Source of the DNA: Anoplolepis gracilipes
Taxonomy: Eukaryota > Arthropoda > Insecta > Hymenoptera > Formicidae
Reading direction: 5' to 3'
Length of the DNA stretch: 64,000 nt
NCBI RefSeq assembly: GCF_047496725.1
Contig: NC_132978.1
Coordinates: forward strand, 4,145,501-4,209,500
The position numbers were made by a program, and so were the translations under genes. Positions 38,680 through 50,730 of the stretch are shown piece after piece. Position 1 is the first letter of the stretch. Each line of letters starts with the position of its first letter. The notes beneath the pieces are model-generated. The model did no database searches and was not told where the DNA came from. It worked only from the letters and a program-made list of their open reading frames with translations.

Positions 38680-40480
38680 TAACATATAGCAATACGCTAA
38701 CGCAACATGATCGATTAGAATATTGCTTCCTATATTACTTCCTGTATTCTTTTATCACTCTATTAAGACAACATTAATACATCATTACTACTATATGTTT
38801 AGTATTAAATTTGTACGTGTATTGAAAATATTGTCGATATATATTTTTTGGAGGTAAGTAATCATGAGTCAATTAACGCAATGACAAGTAGTAATTTAAC
38901 ATAAATAAAGGTAGAGCGCGTTCCATATTTTAAATGCAAGAAATAAGCTGTGAAATTTATTGAATCCAACGTACCGTAAAACACTTCGTAATACTTGCTT
39001 TTCCCCGAAATGGAATAATATCGTCTGGAATTAGTGTTTGAATAATTATATCTTGTAAGAGACGATAAAATTTTTCGTCGAAAGATTAAAAGTAAATGTA
39101 TTAAACTTGGCTCGAGTTTCAGAAAGTTGCAGGCGTTAATTAACATATTATTTCACGCGCGTTAATCTTATTCTTTTGTCGTGTCTCAGTCTTGCGTCTC
39201 GAAAATGGAACGAAATGTCTCGCTCGACTTGGTAACTGGACAAAATCCAACTCGCCTTTCGCACGCAAAATTCAAGACCGAGTGCCCCGCTGCACAGCTC
39301 GCGGGACTCGGGATATCGATTTCCACCTACGATGCTTTTCTATCGTACGATTCCAGCTTGTTGCGGGCCATACATAATCTTGCAGCGAAGGCGTAGTTGC
39401 CCGACACGCCCGAACAATTCCTGCAGCATTGGAGAACCGAGTCGCCATTATGGTGCTCACCGTGATGTGTTACCAACGTTTAAGCGGTAAGCTCACTTTT
39501 GCGTAATCCTGGTTTTCTCTCCGGAGGATAGTATCTACAGCAGGGAGTTGCGAACTTCTAATATCATTACTAATTAAATTCCCGAATATTAATTGCAATA
39601 AAAACGTACAAATCTTAAAAGATAGATAATTTGTATTGATAATTAAGAAATTCAAACAATTCAATTATTTTTATAATTAATATTACAATTAACTTTGAAA
39701 TAATATATATTGTAAACAAACTCCTTTATATTTGTACTTTTATGTTATCTCTGTGCATTAAAATTTTTACAAAGGTAAATTAGCAAGGAAGAAAACAACT
39801 GTGTCGGAAATGAAAAGTACAAGGAGACATTAATTAGATGTGTTAGTTGTGCGTATAAAATGTACTAATTATTTTCCTTATAAATACTAATATTTTTAAC
39901 AAAATCCGCAAGTCAAGATAGATAATACTAAATTTGTATTTCCTTTAATTAAACAGTTTTTTTTAACTAAAGTAGGTTAAAAGCTGCAGAGAACGAGTAA
40001 GCTGATGGAATCACCTTTGATAAGCGACTATTTCGGGAAAAGTGGCGAAATAAAAACAACACTGTGTTACGGTATCATTCGCGCAAAGCTCTTCAGAAAA
40101 AGTCTTTTATGGATAACATTTATCAGCTTATCGTTCAGATCCACGCTATAAAAGACTTCGTACATTATTCGTAAATGTAAAAGAAATAATTAAAAATAAT
40201 AAATAATAAATTATTTGTAAACTGCTCGCCTCGAAATTAATTTTTACATAAGTAATTTTTGAAATTATAACATGAATGTTAAAAAATTGTGAAAAAATGA
40301 TTGTGAGTGAAAAATACGAAATTACATCGTCGACTTTAACTGCACAAAATTTCTAAGTGAAATGTAGCACCGAAAATTTGGGAGGAATATTTACGTACAT
40401 TTAGCAAAGTGAATACATAAGTTCTCTTTATAAATAATTTCACCTCTTTCGTTTCAGACTTTCGTTTGTGAAGAAATTTT
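38680..40480. other. spacer with a GC-richer patch at 39.17-39.54 kb
   Basis: The patch has overlapping frames of 60-70 codons on both strands and no domain. The flanks are AT-rich. Nothing else stands out. Confidence 0.5.
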
Positions 40481-40499
40481 GAGATGAAAGTAAAATTTA

Positions 40500-41240
40500 C
40501 CGGTCTGTTAAACATTAATTATGATAGCTCTCGAAATACTCGTGAAGGAGTTGGTTTCCGTCAAGTGGATTTTGACGCAACAACCGGTACATTCCCGAGT
40601 ACCTGGGAAGCTACGAGAGAAGGATAAACTATGGAGCTGCATAAGCGTTGTTTAATTAATTTCAAACCGGCGTGGCGTCTTAAGGGCGGATTCACTTCGT
40701 CTTGGAGGTATTCCGGCTTGCGCTTAGCTCGTCCTTAAAAGAAAACTCAGAGTGAGTGATAGTCATCGTTAGTCACTTTGCGCTCCAATGCGTTTCCCCG
40801 AATTTATCTCCGGTCAGACCATGCTGGATTTATTTTTGGCATGATAAGTGGACCTTTCTATCGTCAGGAAGCAGAGAGAGAAGATGAAGAGGAGCAGAGA
40901 TACGCTACAGTGACGCGAGGATGAGGGGAAGATTGGTTAGCAAGGAAACAGAGAAAGAGAGAAAAGTATAAAGAAAAAAAAGAGAGAAAAAGAAAAAGAG
41001 ACAAAGGGAGAAACTACGAAGCGACGATAGAGATGGTTACTGTGCCGTGAACTGGCTTTTCAACTCGTTCTCCACCTTTAATGTTCATTTTTTTTTATTA
41101 TTCCTTTGCCAGGCGCCGCTTTTTGTCACTTTAATTAACGGTTTTGCTAATGGCTTGATAGGAAGAAAGTGCACGCGCTCTTTAAACGTCTCTATCGTGA
41201 AACCTCGTCTCGCACACTGATAAATTTTCGTCTAGCTGAT
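40500..41240. other. GC-richer island with a purine-rich tract at 40.86-41.03 kb
   Basis: The left part (40540-40860) has mixed composition. The 40862-41030 part is almost entirely A/G on the plus strand, with GAGAGAG and AAAGAGAG words, ending near GATAGAGATGG. No coding frame of note. Confidence 0.55.
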
Positions 41241-43600
41241 GCAGAAAACCACGAAAATCGAATACAATTATACGTTGTAAAAAGCTACGTATAGTATAGA
41301 GTAGTTTGCATTGCATATGAACCTTCCAGCTTCATTTAAATTTTTTTCAATATCCAGATTTCAATTATAACAAGTGTGTAACATTGTGTACTTTCGTTTT
41401 ACATCTACTTCGCGATTCTCACGAGAACCATATAGGTTTTTGCTGTACTTCCTTGCGTCCTTAGCATTTAAAAGAAAATAGATGTATATTTGAAAGAACT
41501 TTTGAGAAAAAGGAAAAAAAAAGTAAAAGATATAATCAAAAAGGACAAATCTATAGCTTTTATGAGCGTTTATTTTCTTTCTCTTCTTGTTTAAAAATGT
41601 AGTTAAAAATTAAAGGATAGTTCGTTCATAATATTGGACGATCTCGTCGACAACAACCAATCATGATTGTTTTTTATTATATGTAGACTCGTAAATTGCT
41701 TGCAGATTCGTAATTATATTACGAGCGACCAAGTTGTGTCTCAGACATTTTTATTTTAATATTCAAGCAAAAGAAATGATCAAAGAAATGACTTATCAAA
41801 AACTAATTGTACTGCAAAACAAATTTTCTTTGTGTAATTCAAAGAAAGTTCACTTTTATTAAATTGTTTATATCGAATTTCACACTGCGCTTAACTCCTA
41901 TCGTAAAGTTTGCACGCTGGAAACTTTCTGCTTCAAGCAGATCCGCGCTAAATGTTTATTGATAATATAAAATAAAGTTTTAATCACTTACAGAGATTTA
42001 AGATTTAAAATTTTAATTTTTTAATATTTCGGAATAGATGACATTAAATATTGTGTTAGATAGCAAAATACATTCTCTCGCTTGCAAATAATGTAAATGA
42101 ATTTATTAATTAAGGATATAAATGTCGAAAAGAAAAAAATGCATTACTTTCTGCTGTTCTCGTAGTGCATTAAAAAGTTGAATGCATGGTAAAAAATGCA
42201 TTTAACATCAAAATTAATATATTCTGGGCTTTATCTTTCTTTTCTCCAACATTTGCCAAGAAATGTAACAGGTGTTTATTTTTGTTAAATTATGACAAAT
42301 TTGTTAAAGTTGATTATAAAATAATAAACACATTTTTCACTTTATCGGAGTAACAAATTGAGCAATACTTATTAAATTTCAGATTAAAAATAAAGTATGA
42401 CTAGCATAATAGCACGTATATATCAGTAATTGAATGACAATCGCAGGATAAGGAGATAAACAGAAAAGCATAGAGGAGAAAGAGTCAAGGATAAAAGTCG
42501 TTGTCATAGTTGGCGGCTGGCTCGTTGAGTATCAAACGGTCTGGCGAGAATCCAAGAAACTGGCAATCGATATAAGCGCGCCAGTTTATGAACAATGGGC
42601 CCGAGTATCATCGCAAATAAACAGGCTAACACAATTCCGTCTCAAGCGAGCTCAACGTATATCACTTGCTTCTAGAATGAACACCTAGGAGAAAAGAATT
42701 TTATGATAAGAATATCCTTGTTCCATTTATGATAAGAATATCCTTTGAGCTTTCACACCTCTTTTTAGTTATGGATTTTTAAGAAATATTTAAGTAGCGA
42801 AGAGTAATAGATATCAAACGATAAAACAGAGATAAAACAGAGATAAATTAAAATTAATGTATTTATTAGTTAATTAAAATTTATATTGTTTAATTAAACT
42901 TTGAAATTGCGTAAAATAAAAGCTATACATTTATGTTATTTTATTTCGATTTCTGTTATTTTATTTCAATTTCCAATTTTACTAACAATATTTCAAATAT
43001 TCAATTCGATGAATCTTGTATGCACTAGAAAAAAAAATAGTTAGTCATTCATTGTGCATACGTGGTATGCACGGCAATGCGTTGTATTACGAAAAAGGTG
43101 ATTTAATTCTGAGTCGGCTAAATTTCTAGCATAGTGATGCGTCAGACTAAATCATATAATCAAATTTTGTAAGAATAATTATATCAATTGAGGTAAAATG
43201 GTTTCCATGGAGTGAAAATACCTTTGAATAGGCAGGAAACCGTACAATAGCGTACCATAATACGCACAATTCCAAAATCAGTGTTCAAAATGCATAAAAT
43301 AGCTTCTGTTACAATTTAATGCCACGCATAGAATCACACGAGATTCAATGATGATGCAACATATTCAATACAAAATAAATAGACTTAAATTTTAAATAAG
43401 CTTTTTATTTTATCCTACATTTATATCCCTCGATTTGTATTCAAGTAATTTATTTAGAATGTCATTCAAAAGAGAGATTTCCGATGGAATGTCAGAATCA
43501 TTTGATAGTTTACGATACAGTAAGAACTAAATACATAGAGATCCCTCGATTGTATTTGTGTGTATAAACATCCAAATGGTTTCGGCAAATCAACTAGATA
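41240..43600. other. AT-rich spacer, no gene seen
   Basis: AT-rich except for a short GC-richer patch at 42500-42680. A word of about 20 bases containing TATGATAAGAATATCCTT occurs twice close together near 42701-42747. No exon recognised. Confidence 0.6.
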
Positions 43601-43619
43601 CGAGAAGGACAAAGCGAGT

Positions 43620-44060
43620 AATTAATAGAAAGAACTGGAGGTGCAGTCAAGTGAAACAGCAGCGTCGAAAATTTCGCATTCCACACAAAACACGATAGTT
43701 CGGGCACAGAAGAAGGTTGCAAAGCTCTCTTGCGCGCGCGTCGCAATCTAGATAGTCCGGATTGCAAAAGAAAAAAAAAAAAAAAAAAGCCAAGAGAAAG
43801 AAGGGACAATGCTCTACGAGAAGATTACTATCCGATATTTGTCGCGCTCGGCAATCGGTTAACTTCGATCGCGCAGTTTGGAGAGTGCCATCTTGAAAAA
43901 GCACGAGACAGGATAACAGTCGACAAAAATAAAAGAAACAGATTTTGTCATGTCGTTGGAGCACCGCGCTTGATTTATCTATTGTACATATACAGATGTG
44001 TCCGTCGTGCAGATTCTCTCGCAAGAACAAAAAGCAATTTTTGCGTGTCGTAATGTTCAT
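43620..44060. other. GC-richer island interrupted by an 18-A run
   Basis: Frames of 107 codons (plus, 43730-44053) and 137 codons (minus, 43647-44060) overlap. Both are interrupted by low-complexity Lys or Phe runs derived from the A tract at 43771-43788. No domain recognised. Confidence 0.4.
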
Positions 44061-44731
44061 ACATGATGCATTTGCTGTGCATTAGTATAAACATCTTAAT
44101 ATTTTTGCGTCGGAATTTAATTCGTAGCTATTACAACATACTCGGACAAGTTGCTCAAAACGTCACACATATATTTTGAAATTGTTTTATAAAACTGAAG
44201 CAAAGGAAAGTGGATTTTACTCGATATTTCTATTTTATATATATATTAGAATTGATATACTATTATTGATAATGATATTTTTCGATGATATTATTCACAT
44301 TAAAATATTTCTGTATAAAGCGTACCACTCGATATTTTGATCAAAGATACGTAAACATTAAAATTCAGAAAAATATATGTATTATTTTAAAATTAAAACT
44401 GTAACAACTGTACTACACACAGTTATGTAATACATTAATGTAATGCTTACATCACGAGATATTAAAAATTTGCAGAGTTTAATAAAAAAAGTTAAAGCTT
44501 ATTTTCTCATTCAACTTTTAAATATGTTTTATTTAAAAACTTATTATTAATATTTAGCCAAATTTTTAAGGAAAATATAAAATAATATTATTTTTATTCA
44601 GTAATAGATTGTATCAGTTAAATTAATTATTTTTATAAAAAAAATATACATAAATATATGCTTATATAAATAAATGATAAAGAAGAGATATTAAAGTAAA
44701 GAATATTTCCAATATTTTAAAAGCAAAGCAT
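44061..44731. other. AT-rich spacer, no gene seen
   Basis: Very AT-rich sequence with dense stop codons. Nothing recognised. Confidence 0.7.
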
Positions 44732-44795
<64 letters not shown>

Positions 44796-44813
44796 TTCTC
44801 TCTCTCTCTCTCT

Positions 44814-44851
<38 letters not shown>
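44732..44851. repeat. interrupted (TC)n microsatellite, 120 bases
   Basis: Three blocks of TC units are separated by TTTC, TTCTTTC and CCCTCCC interruptions. The opposite strand is all purine, so the tract can form triplex (H-DNA). Confidence 0.97.
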
Positions 44852-44852
<1 letters not shown>

Positions 44853-45122
44853 AAATAAATTTTTATATATACTTTCAAATTATTTAAAATTTTTATTTAT
44901 TATAATATTAAAAACTTGATATAATATATATATATATATATATAATATATTACAAACACACTATAAAATACAAATTATACACACATATATGTTATTGATT
45001 TAATTATAAACAGAACAACATATTTATCCTGATTCAATAATTAATTATCTATTAATAGAATATATCTATTAATAAAAATTATCTAACAACAAGTACATAT
45101 ATAATTATCTAAAAATAAGTAT

Positions 45123-45960
45123 TGTGACGTCCTCCGATCGCGAGTCGCGAGCTGATCAGCTGCGCTAAGTCCGTTAATTGCGAGGAGCACACCGCAGTCT
45201 CCAGAGGGGCATTTTTCGCGAGCGAAATTTTATTGCGACTAATTCTTTTTGTATTTCTACTTTTTTGGCGATACGCGTTTTCTTTCAGGAGCCTCACCGA
45301 AGATGGAAAACAACGCGGGACAAAAGTAACAACCAGGAATGCTGTCGCAGGACATCGGACGACCTTGGAGTATGAGACGATTTTGGTCGTTGCACATCAA
45401 CCATCAACCCGTCATGGCGTGATCGAGGCGCGCAGATTCCCAGGCCGCGCACCAGAAGGCAGGACTGCACGGGAGCGCACCCCTTCAAGGCGCCTCGCGG
45501 ACTGTCCGAACGGCGGAAGCGGCATATCGCAGACAGCGGAGGACGTCGTCCGAGGACCTGGAGATCTCGCGCCCGTCCGTCTTGCTGCGCCCTGACGATT
45601 TTATGGTATATTTTGCTTCGCCGAATCTATCCGCTGTATTTTAGTATTTCTTATACTTTTGTCCAGTTTCCGTCTTCTTTGCGTGATTATTATATTCTCG
45701 TCCGGCTATCTCTGCGAGCTTTTTTTTCATATTTCAGTTGTACTAATTGTCAACGTGTCTGTCATTAAATTCGATTATATTCTACTGTTTCTGCTATCAA
45801 CTTGTAGCATGCTTTTCGCAGGCTATCGATTATTACTAATTTTGATAATAATTGTCTGTTGCACCGTCTGTCTCCGATTTCGCGCGCGCGATCGCGATCA
45901 ATTAACGGAGGAGAGAGTGGACGCGCGTGTGCGGGGTTGCTTGTTTTTACCATCCGGGTA
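45123..45960. other. sharply bounded GC-rich block; mobile-element remnant or non-coding exon
   Basis: After AT-rich sequence the composition steps up at TGTGACGTCC (45123) and returns to AT-rich near 45965. It contains a good-looking acceptor, a pyrimidine stretch ending CTTTCAG at about 45282-45289. The plus frame at 45233-45595 is rich in Arg and Gly with no domain. A further plus frame at 45659-45961 is hydrophobic with several membrane-like stretches, then basic, and opens with TTG. The TGTGACG start resembles the ends of some LTR elements, but I find no matching terminus or clear target-site duplication. It may also be an untranslated exon. Confidence 0.3.
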
Positions 45961-45969
45961 AACAGAGTC

Positions 45970-48030
45970 AACTGTTATAAATATCATTGCAGTACAATAA
46001 TATTAATAGAAATTCTAAATTTATAATCAAATATTGAAATTAATTTCGCACATACATACACATTTAGTTATTTCGTTTTTGTTTGCTTTTATTTATTAGA
46101 AACTTTGAGATAATGGTTAATAAGAATTTTATTATGAATTTATTGACTTAAACTTGTCTTCCAGGTTTTTCAAATTTTTAATCAATGTTCCACTATAATA
46201 CATAAATATTCACGTTTCGTGTGGTTAAAATATAATATTACATTTGATTATTGGCAGCAAATAAAAGTTACAAATATATATTCGAATATAAAATTCGTGT
46301 AAAAGAACGTATTCGCAATGCTTGCTATTGTCCAAATCATTATTATATTACTTTTTATACTTTTATCCTCTCACGTGGATAATATCACGTACTTCGAGCG
46401 TGTGTTGCTCGATATAAAATAAAAAAAAAACTGTTCTTTTGCGAACAGTATATAAAAGAGATGAAATTATACACATGCTCATCGAGATTTCGTCGGTTTA
46501 TTGAAGAGGAAACTGCCGTGAAAATACTGATTGAAATACTCGTTTAGATTTTATGCGCTGCCCGAAAAGAGTACGACGATTTATCACTTGTTGTGTATAA
46601 ATTTTTGACATTAAAAGTAGATGCAGCTGTGTTAATTGTTAAAATGAGAAATTTTTTATAATATTACTCATGTAATACCGCTGACGGTGCCGCGCTCATC
46701 AGTCGTAGGTAAGAAGTCTGCTTTTTATACGTAGCTGTCACGACAGTTTATTATCCCATTAAAAGAGAATATCATGCGCGCCGGCTTTCGCGAAAATTTT
46801 GTCAGCAGTTTTCTTGGGGTTCAGCCAAAATGTCACTATATATATACATATTATTATAAAAGAAGACATTGATATGGTGAGATAATTTTGATGCTAATTG
46901 AACGTCGATATAAAAGAAAATTGCATATAAATATTTATTAAATAATACAAAGATATTGATTATGTTAAATGTATATTATCGCTATGATAGATATTTTTTT
47001 TAATTTAAATGTTTTTTCCAATAACACGGAACGGAGAATATATCAAGGAGATAATGTTAATAGAAATTTTCTGAAGAAACGAAGTTCGTTAAAAATTATT
47101 TTTCTTCGTTGATCGACAAGCAATTGAATGAAATAAAGTGCTTATTAGCTATTAGCAAACCATAACATTTTCATTCAATTTAAAGTGCGCAGAAAACAGA
47201 ATTTTTTTTTTCTTGCATATTATTTTCTTTTCAAAGAGTTTAATTAAATTATATTTAATGGAAAAATATTTTAAATTGAATAAATCAGAAATTAAAAAAA
47301 GAAATGAATATTATCTTTGTATGACTGTCATGATAAAAAGAATATTTTTAACAATAATTGCCAAAGCTATATATTTCTTAATCTTGATAAATTACTTACT
47401 GTCTGTGTTATCGAAATATTCTATAGTAGTTACATTAATTTCTCGCAAGCAATAATAAAAAATTATTTGATAACGTAAAGAGGAAATAAATTGCAATGAA
47501 GGAGATACAGAAGGATTTTGTTAGCTGATAGTGACGTCTCGAAAAGCCATTGTCATTATAAAAAGATTCATGATATAATATATTGTCATCCTATAAAGTC
47601 TCGTAATTCTTATTACTAAAGTTGAAAATACTATGTACACCGTGACAAAAGCCGTAACTTCCAATGTATCTTAAAATGTCAGAAGTTGCGTTTTGAAAAA
47701 TTTTGAAAAATAATTCAAGATATAAAAAATGAGCTCAATAAATAGATAAAAGAGATGAGGCTAAATAAATTAGTTTTATTACGGTGTCATTATTTTTATT
47801 ACATCTATAGATTTCATTCATATATTAACATTATAATTAATTCATGTTTAATAGATAATGTTCGCTCGAGTGAAGATTTATTGTTTAAAGATAAAAATTA
47901 CAAGATTACAAAGTCTCTATCTAAAAGACTTGGGAAGATTTTGTTCGCCGTAGCTTATAAAAGAAGAAATACCATTTGTTCGGTGAAAATTAATCGAATC
48001 GTGTTCGCGAACCAATCTCTGCCACGTACA
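45970..48030. other. AT-rich spacer, no gene seen
   Basis: AT-rich apart from a slightly GC-richer patch at 46670-46830. A small hairpin, ACTGTTC with GAACAGT, lies at about 46430-46450. Plus frames at 47213-47455 and 47755-48033 are Lys/Ile-rich and have no domain. Confidence 0.55.
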
Positions 48031-49250
48031 TAAGACTCGTTGGAATGATTTCTCTTATCTCGGAAGAAGACGAACGGACTGGGGAAATTTTCCTTTGGAA
48101 AATCTGGCTTTAAGAATAAGAGTTTTCACGAGTAACGGACGACAGTTGGAAGAGGACGACAGTTTAGGCGAGCATCATCGTTGATGAATGCGAACTTTAT
48201 CTCAATCCTCTTTGCATAGGAAGTGGTCAGGCTCGTTGTCCACACACTAACGCGGATAAAACGACTTCGTTTCGCTCGCCGGTCCCCTATCTACGCTTTT
48301 CCAGAAAAAGTATAGAATCAACTTAGATACTCTTTCCTCTTTTCCCTCACGCTTGCTCTCTTTCTCTTTCTCACTTCCACCCTTTACTTCCATTCTTTTC
48401 GCTTTTTGCTTGGCACCACAACGTAGAGAGAACCCTCGTAGCCATTTCATAGTCGATATATGCGCTGCTTCGCTTATCCTACCCTTAAACCTTTGTATGC
48501 TCCATTTGCGATTTTCTCCTAAGTTTTATGTAAGTTTCAATAACGCCATTTTATATATTCGCGTTATCTCTTACTAAGGGATATAAATATTTAAGATATA
48601 CATAGCTCTTTGTGTTACAAATTTATCTCGAGCGAACATTAACGAACTACGTCCGCAAAGCAACGTGAGTCCTTCCTAGGGCGTAACCTTTTTCTCCATC
48701 CGCGTAAATCCCGCACGATGAAGCTTTAATTCCTTCTCGCAAAACGTACGATGCGAACATTGTCAAATATACGAGCTTAATTCAAGAGCGTGGTCAGGCT
48801 CAGGGCGGGCGCAGTAATCCAGGTGGGAAGCAATTTCGGTTCTTCATCAGACTGCCTTATGTACTTACAACGAAAAGAGAGTGGCCTCGGCGCGAGATGC
48901 TATTCCCAACGAAAGGAACGTGCAGCCTGCATTCGCCTCTTTCCACCTTTTTCATTCCATCTTTTCTCTTCCACGGCGCATCGCGCGACGACCTCGGTAT
49001 CCTCGGCAATTTTTAAACCATGTCTTCAAAGCCTACGTAGCACTTGGAAAATACCGCGAAATTGGATTGGTAAAATCGCAATAGCGAGATGTGGAATCTT
49101 GCGCATCGAAAAGTATGGTCAGTGTCCAGGGAACTCGATAATGCAGTAATAAGATGCAACTATAGATTTCTCGCGGGAAACCTTCAACAAGAGACGATAT
49201 CGCGGCGAGTCTCTTTGGTTTAGTTCAATACTCTGTTCTCTCTTAAAATT
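48031..49250. other. GC-richer zone, no gene recognised
   Basis: Continuous GC-richer sequence with pyrimidine-rich patches (for example 48330-48400). The longest frame is 119 codons on the plus strand at 48790-49149 and shows no domain. Confidence 0.35.
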
Positions 49251-49479
49251 TTGTGTTCTAAAGTTTCTACTTTGAAAGAAATCTGCTTTTTCTCGAGGCA
49301 TTAAGAGTTTCTTAATTACAAATAACTGAGAGTAAACTTTTTGCAAATTAAGTTTCAAAAAGTCAGAAGAAATGAGCGTTATATTAATTATTAATTATAT
49401 ATTTCTTTAATTTAATTTAAAGTATTTTCCCTTTTCCTTAAGGGAAAAAGAAGAATAACGCACGAGTCGATTTCCATTT

Positions 49480-50730
49480 AAAGACGTTACGGACTTTCGA
49501 TCGTACTTCATATACCTTCGACGATAATTATATTAACAGAATCACTTGCCGGAAATTGGTCAGGGTCGCGCGAATCCGCTAACCCAGATAAACGAAGATA
49601 CATAGGCTCCCTTTTTCGTGGGATTGTCTTCGTGCATTCGCGTAGAATGTCGAACGAGGATTCCGTGTCTCGTACACGTCATCCTTTTCTCTTACACGGT
49701 TGCGTGTGAGTATATCTCTATCTCATTCTGTCTCCATCTCTCTTCCTCATTCTCTCTCTCTCTCCATCGTACAACCACCCCTTTCGAGCCACCCTCGAAG
49801 GCCACCCACTACCCCGCACTGCCTGTCCGCGCACTCGTCCGGGGGTGGCGGTAAGTTCTCGCGCAGCCAGTGCCCGCGCGTCTCTCGCGATCGTCGGACC
49901 GCGCGTACGTAAAACGGGGAGGTTCTCGTCGTCGTCGTCGCGTGGATGTTCTCGCAAGCCGGCCGGGAGGACTTTCGCGTGACCTAGTGCGTAACGGCAG
50001 GTATAAGTTTGACTTTTTTTTTCCAAAAAAAGGCCGCGACAAAGCGTCCGAAACGAGATGCTCCGAATCGCTCGACCGGATCGAACTATCGACTATCGCG
50101 ATCTCGAGAGTGTTTTTCGGGGAGCGACGATGATCGCGATGTACGCGGAACTTCGCGAAAGTTGTCGTAAGAATGAATAATGTTGTGTTTTGGTTGAAAG
50201 GAACTTTATTCTTGAAGAAAACGGTCTCGCGAGTCGGATCGTTCGAGTTTTGTAATCTTCTAAAAGAAGAGTGTCGATCGATCCGATATACATTTTAAAT
50301 CTCGACTAGATTCTGTCGTTGGATAAGCGCAGTTTTTCTTGAACATCTCTTTTAAAAACGTATTGATGCGAATATCGATAAGGTGACTAACAATAAGAAG
50401 ACGTGGATTTTTATATCCATAGCAGTGAAGAATGAATGAGCGGCATAAAAATCTAGAAAAAAGCGCGATAAAATTCGATCGCCTGTGGGAAAGATCGAGG
50501 TAATTCTGTGAGCAAAGTACAGGGGTGTTGAAGCACGTCGAGGATTAAAGGAGACGCATTGGAATGTTAAGGACATCGTCGGACGATCCTCAATCCGTTC
50601 GAACGTGTGAGAGCAGAGTCTCGTCTTCCCAACGTGAGGATCGTCGATGGCAATCATGCTGTGCAGGACGAGTCTCGTGAGGTGTGTCGACACCTTCTAC
50701 GTCGCATAGACGCGCGTGAGTGTTATCTCG
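49480..50730 (+). promoter_or_regulatory. broad GC-rich zone with strong splice donors; candidate promoter and 5' leader
   Basis: This is the longest GC- and CpG-rich zone in the window. Within it, plus-strand words matching the GTRAGT donor consensus occur at 49851 (GGCG|GTAAGT) and 50716 (CGC|GTGAGT), with a weaker CAG|GTATAAG at 50001. Upstream is a pyrimidine-rich tract at 49710-49770. No long coding frame is convincing, which fits an untranslated first exon. It lies about 10 kb upstream of the receptor exon on the same strand and could supply its transcription start, but the link is inference. Confidence 0.35.

Noticed and set aside
43647..44060. 137-codon minus-strand frame with many cysteines
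   Set aside because: It is interrupted by a Phe run from the poly(A) tract, and its cysteines show no regular spacing or signal peptide.
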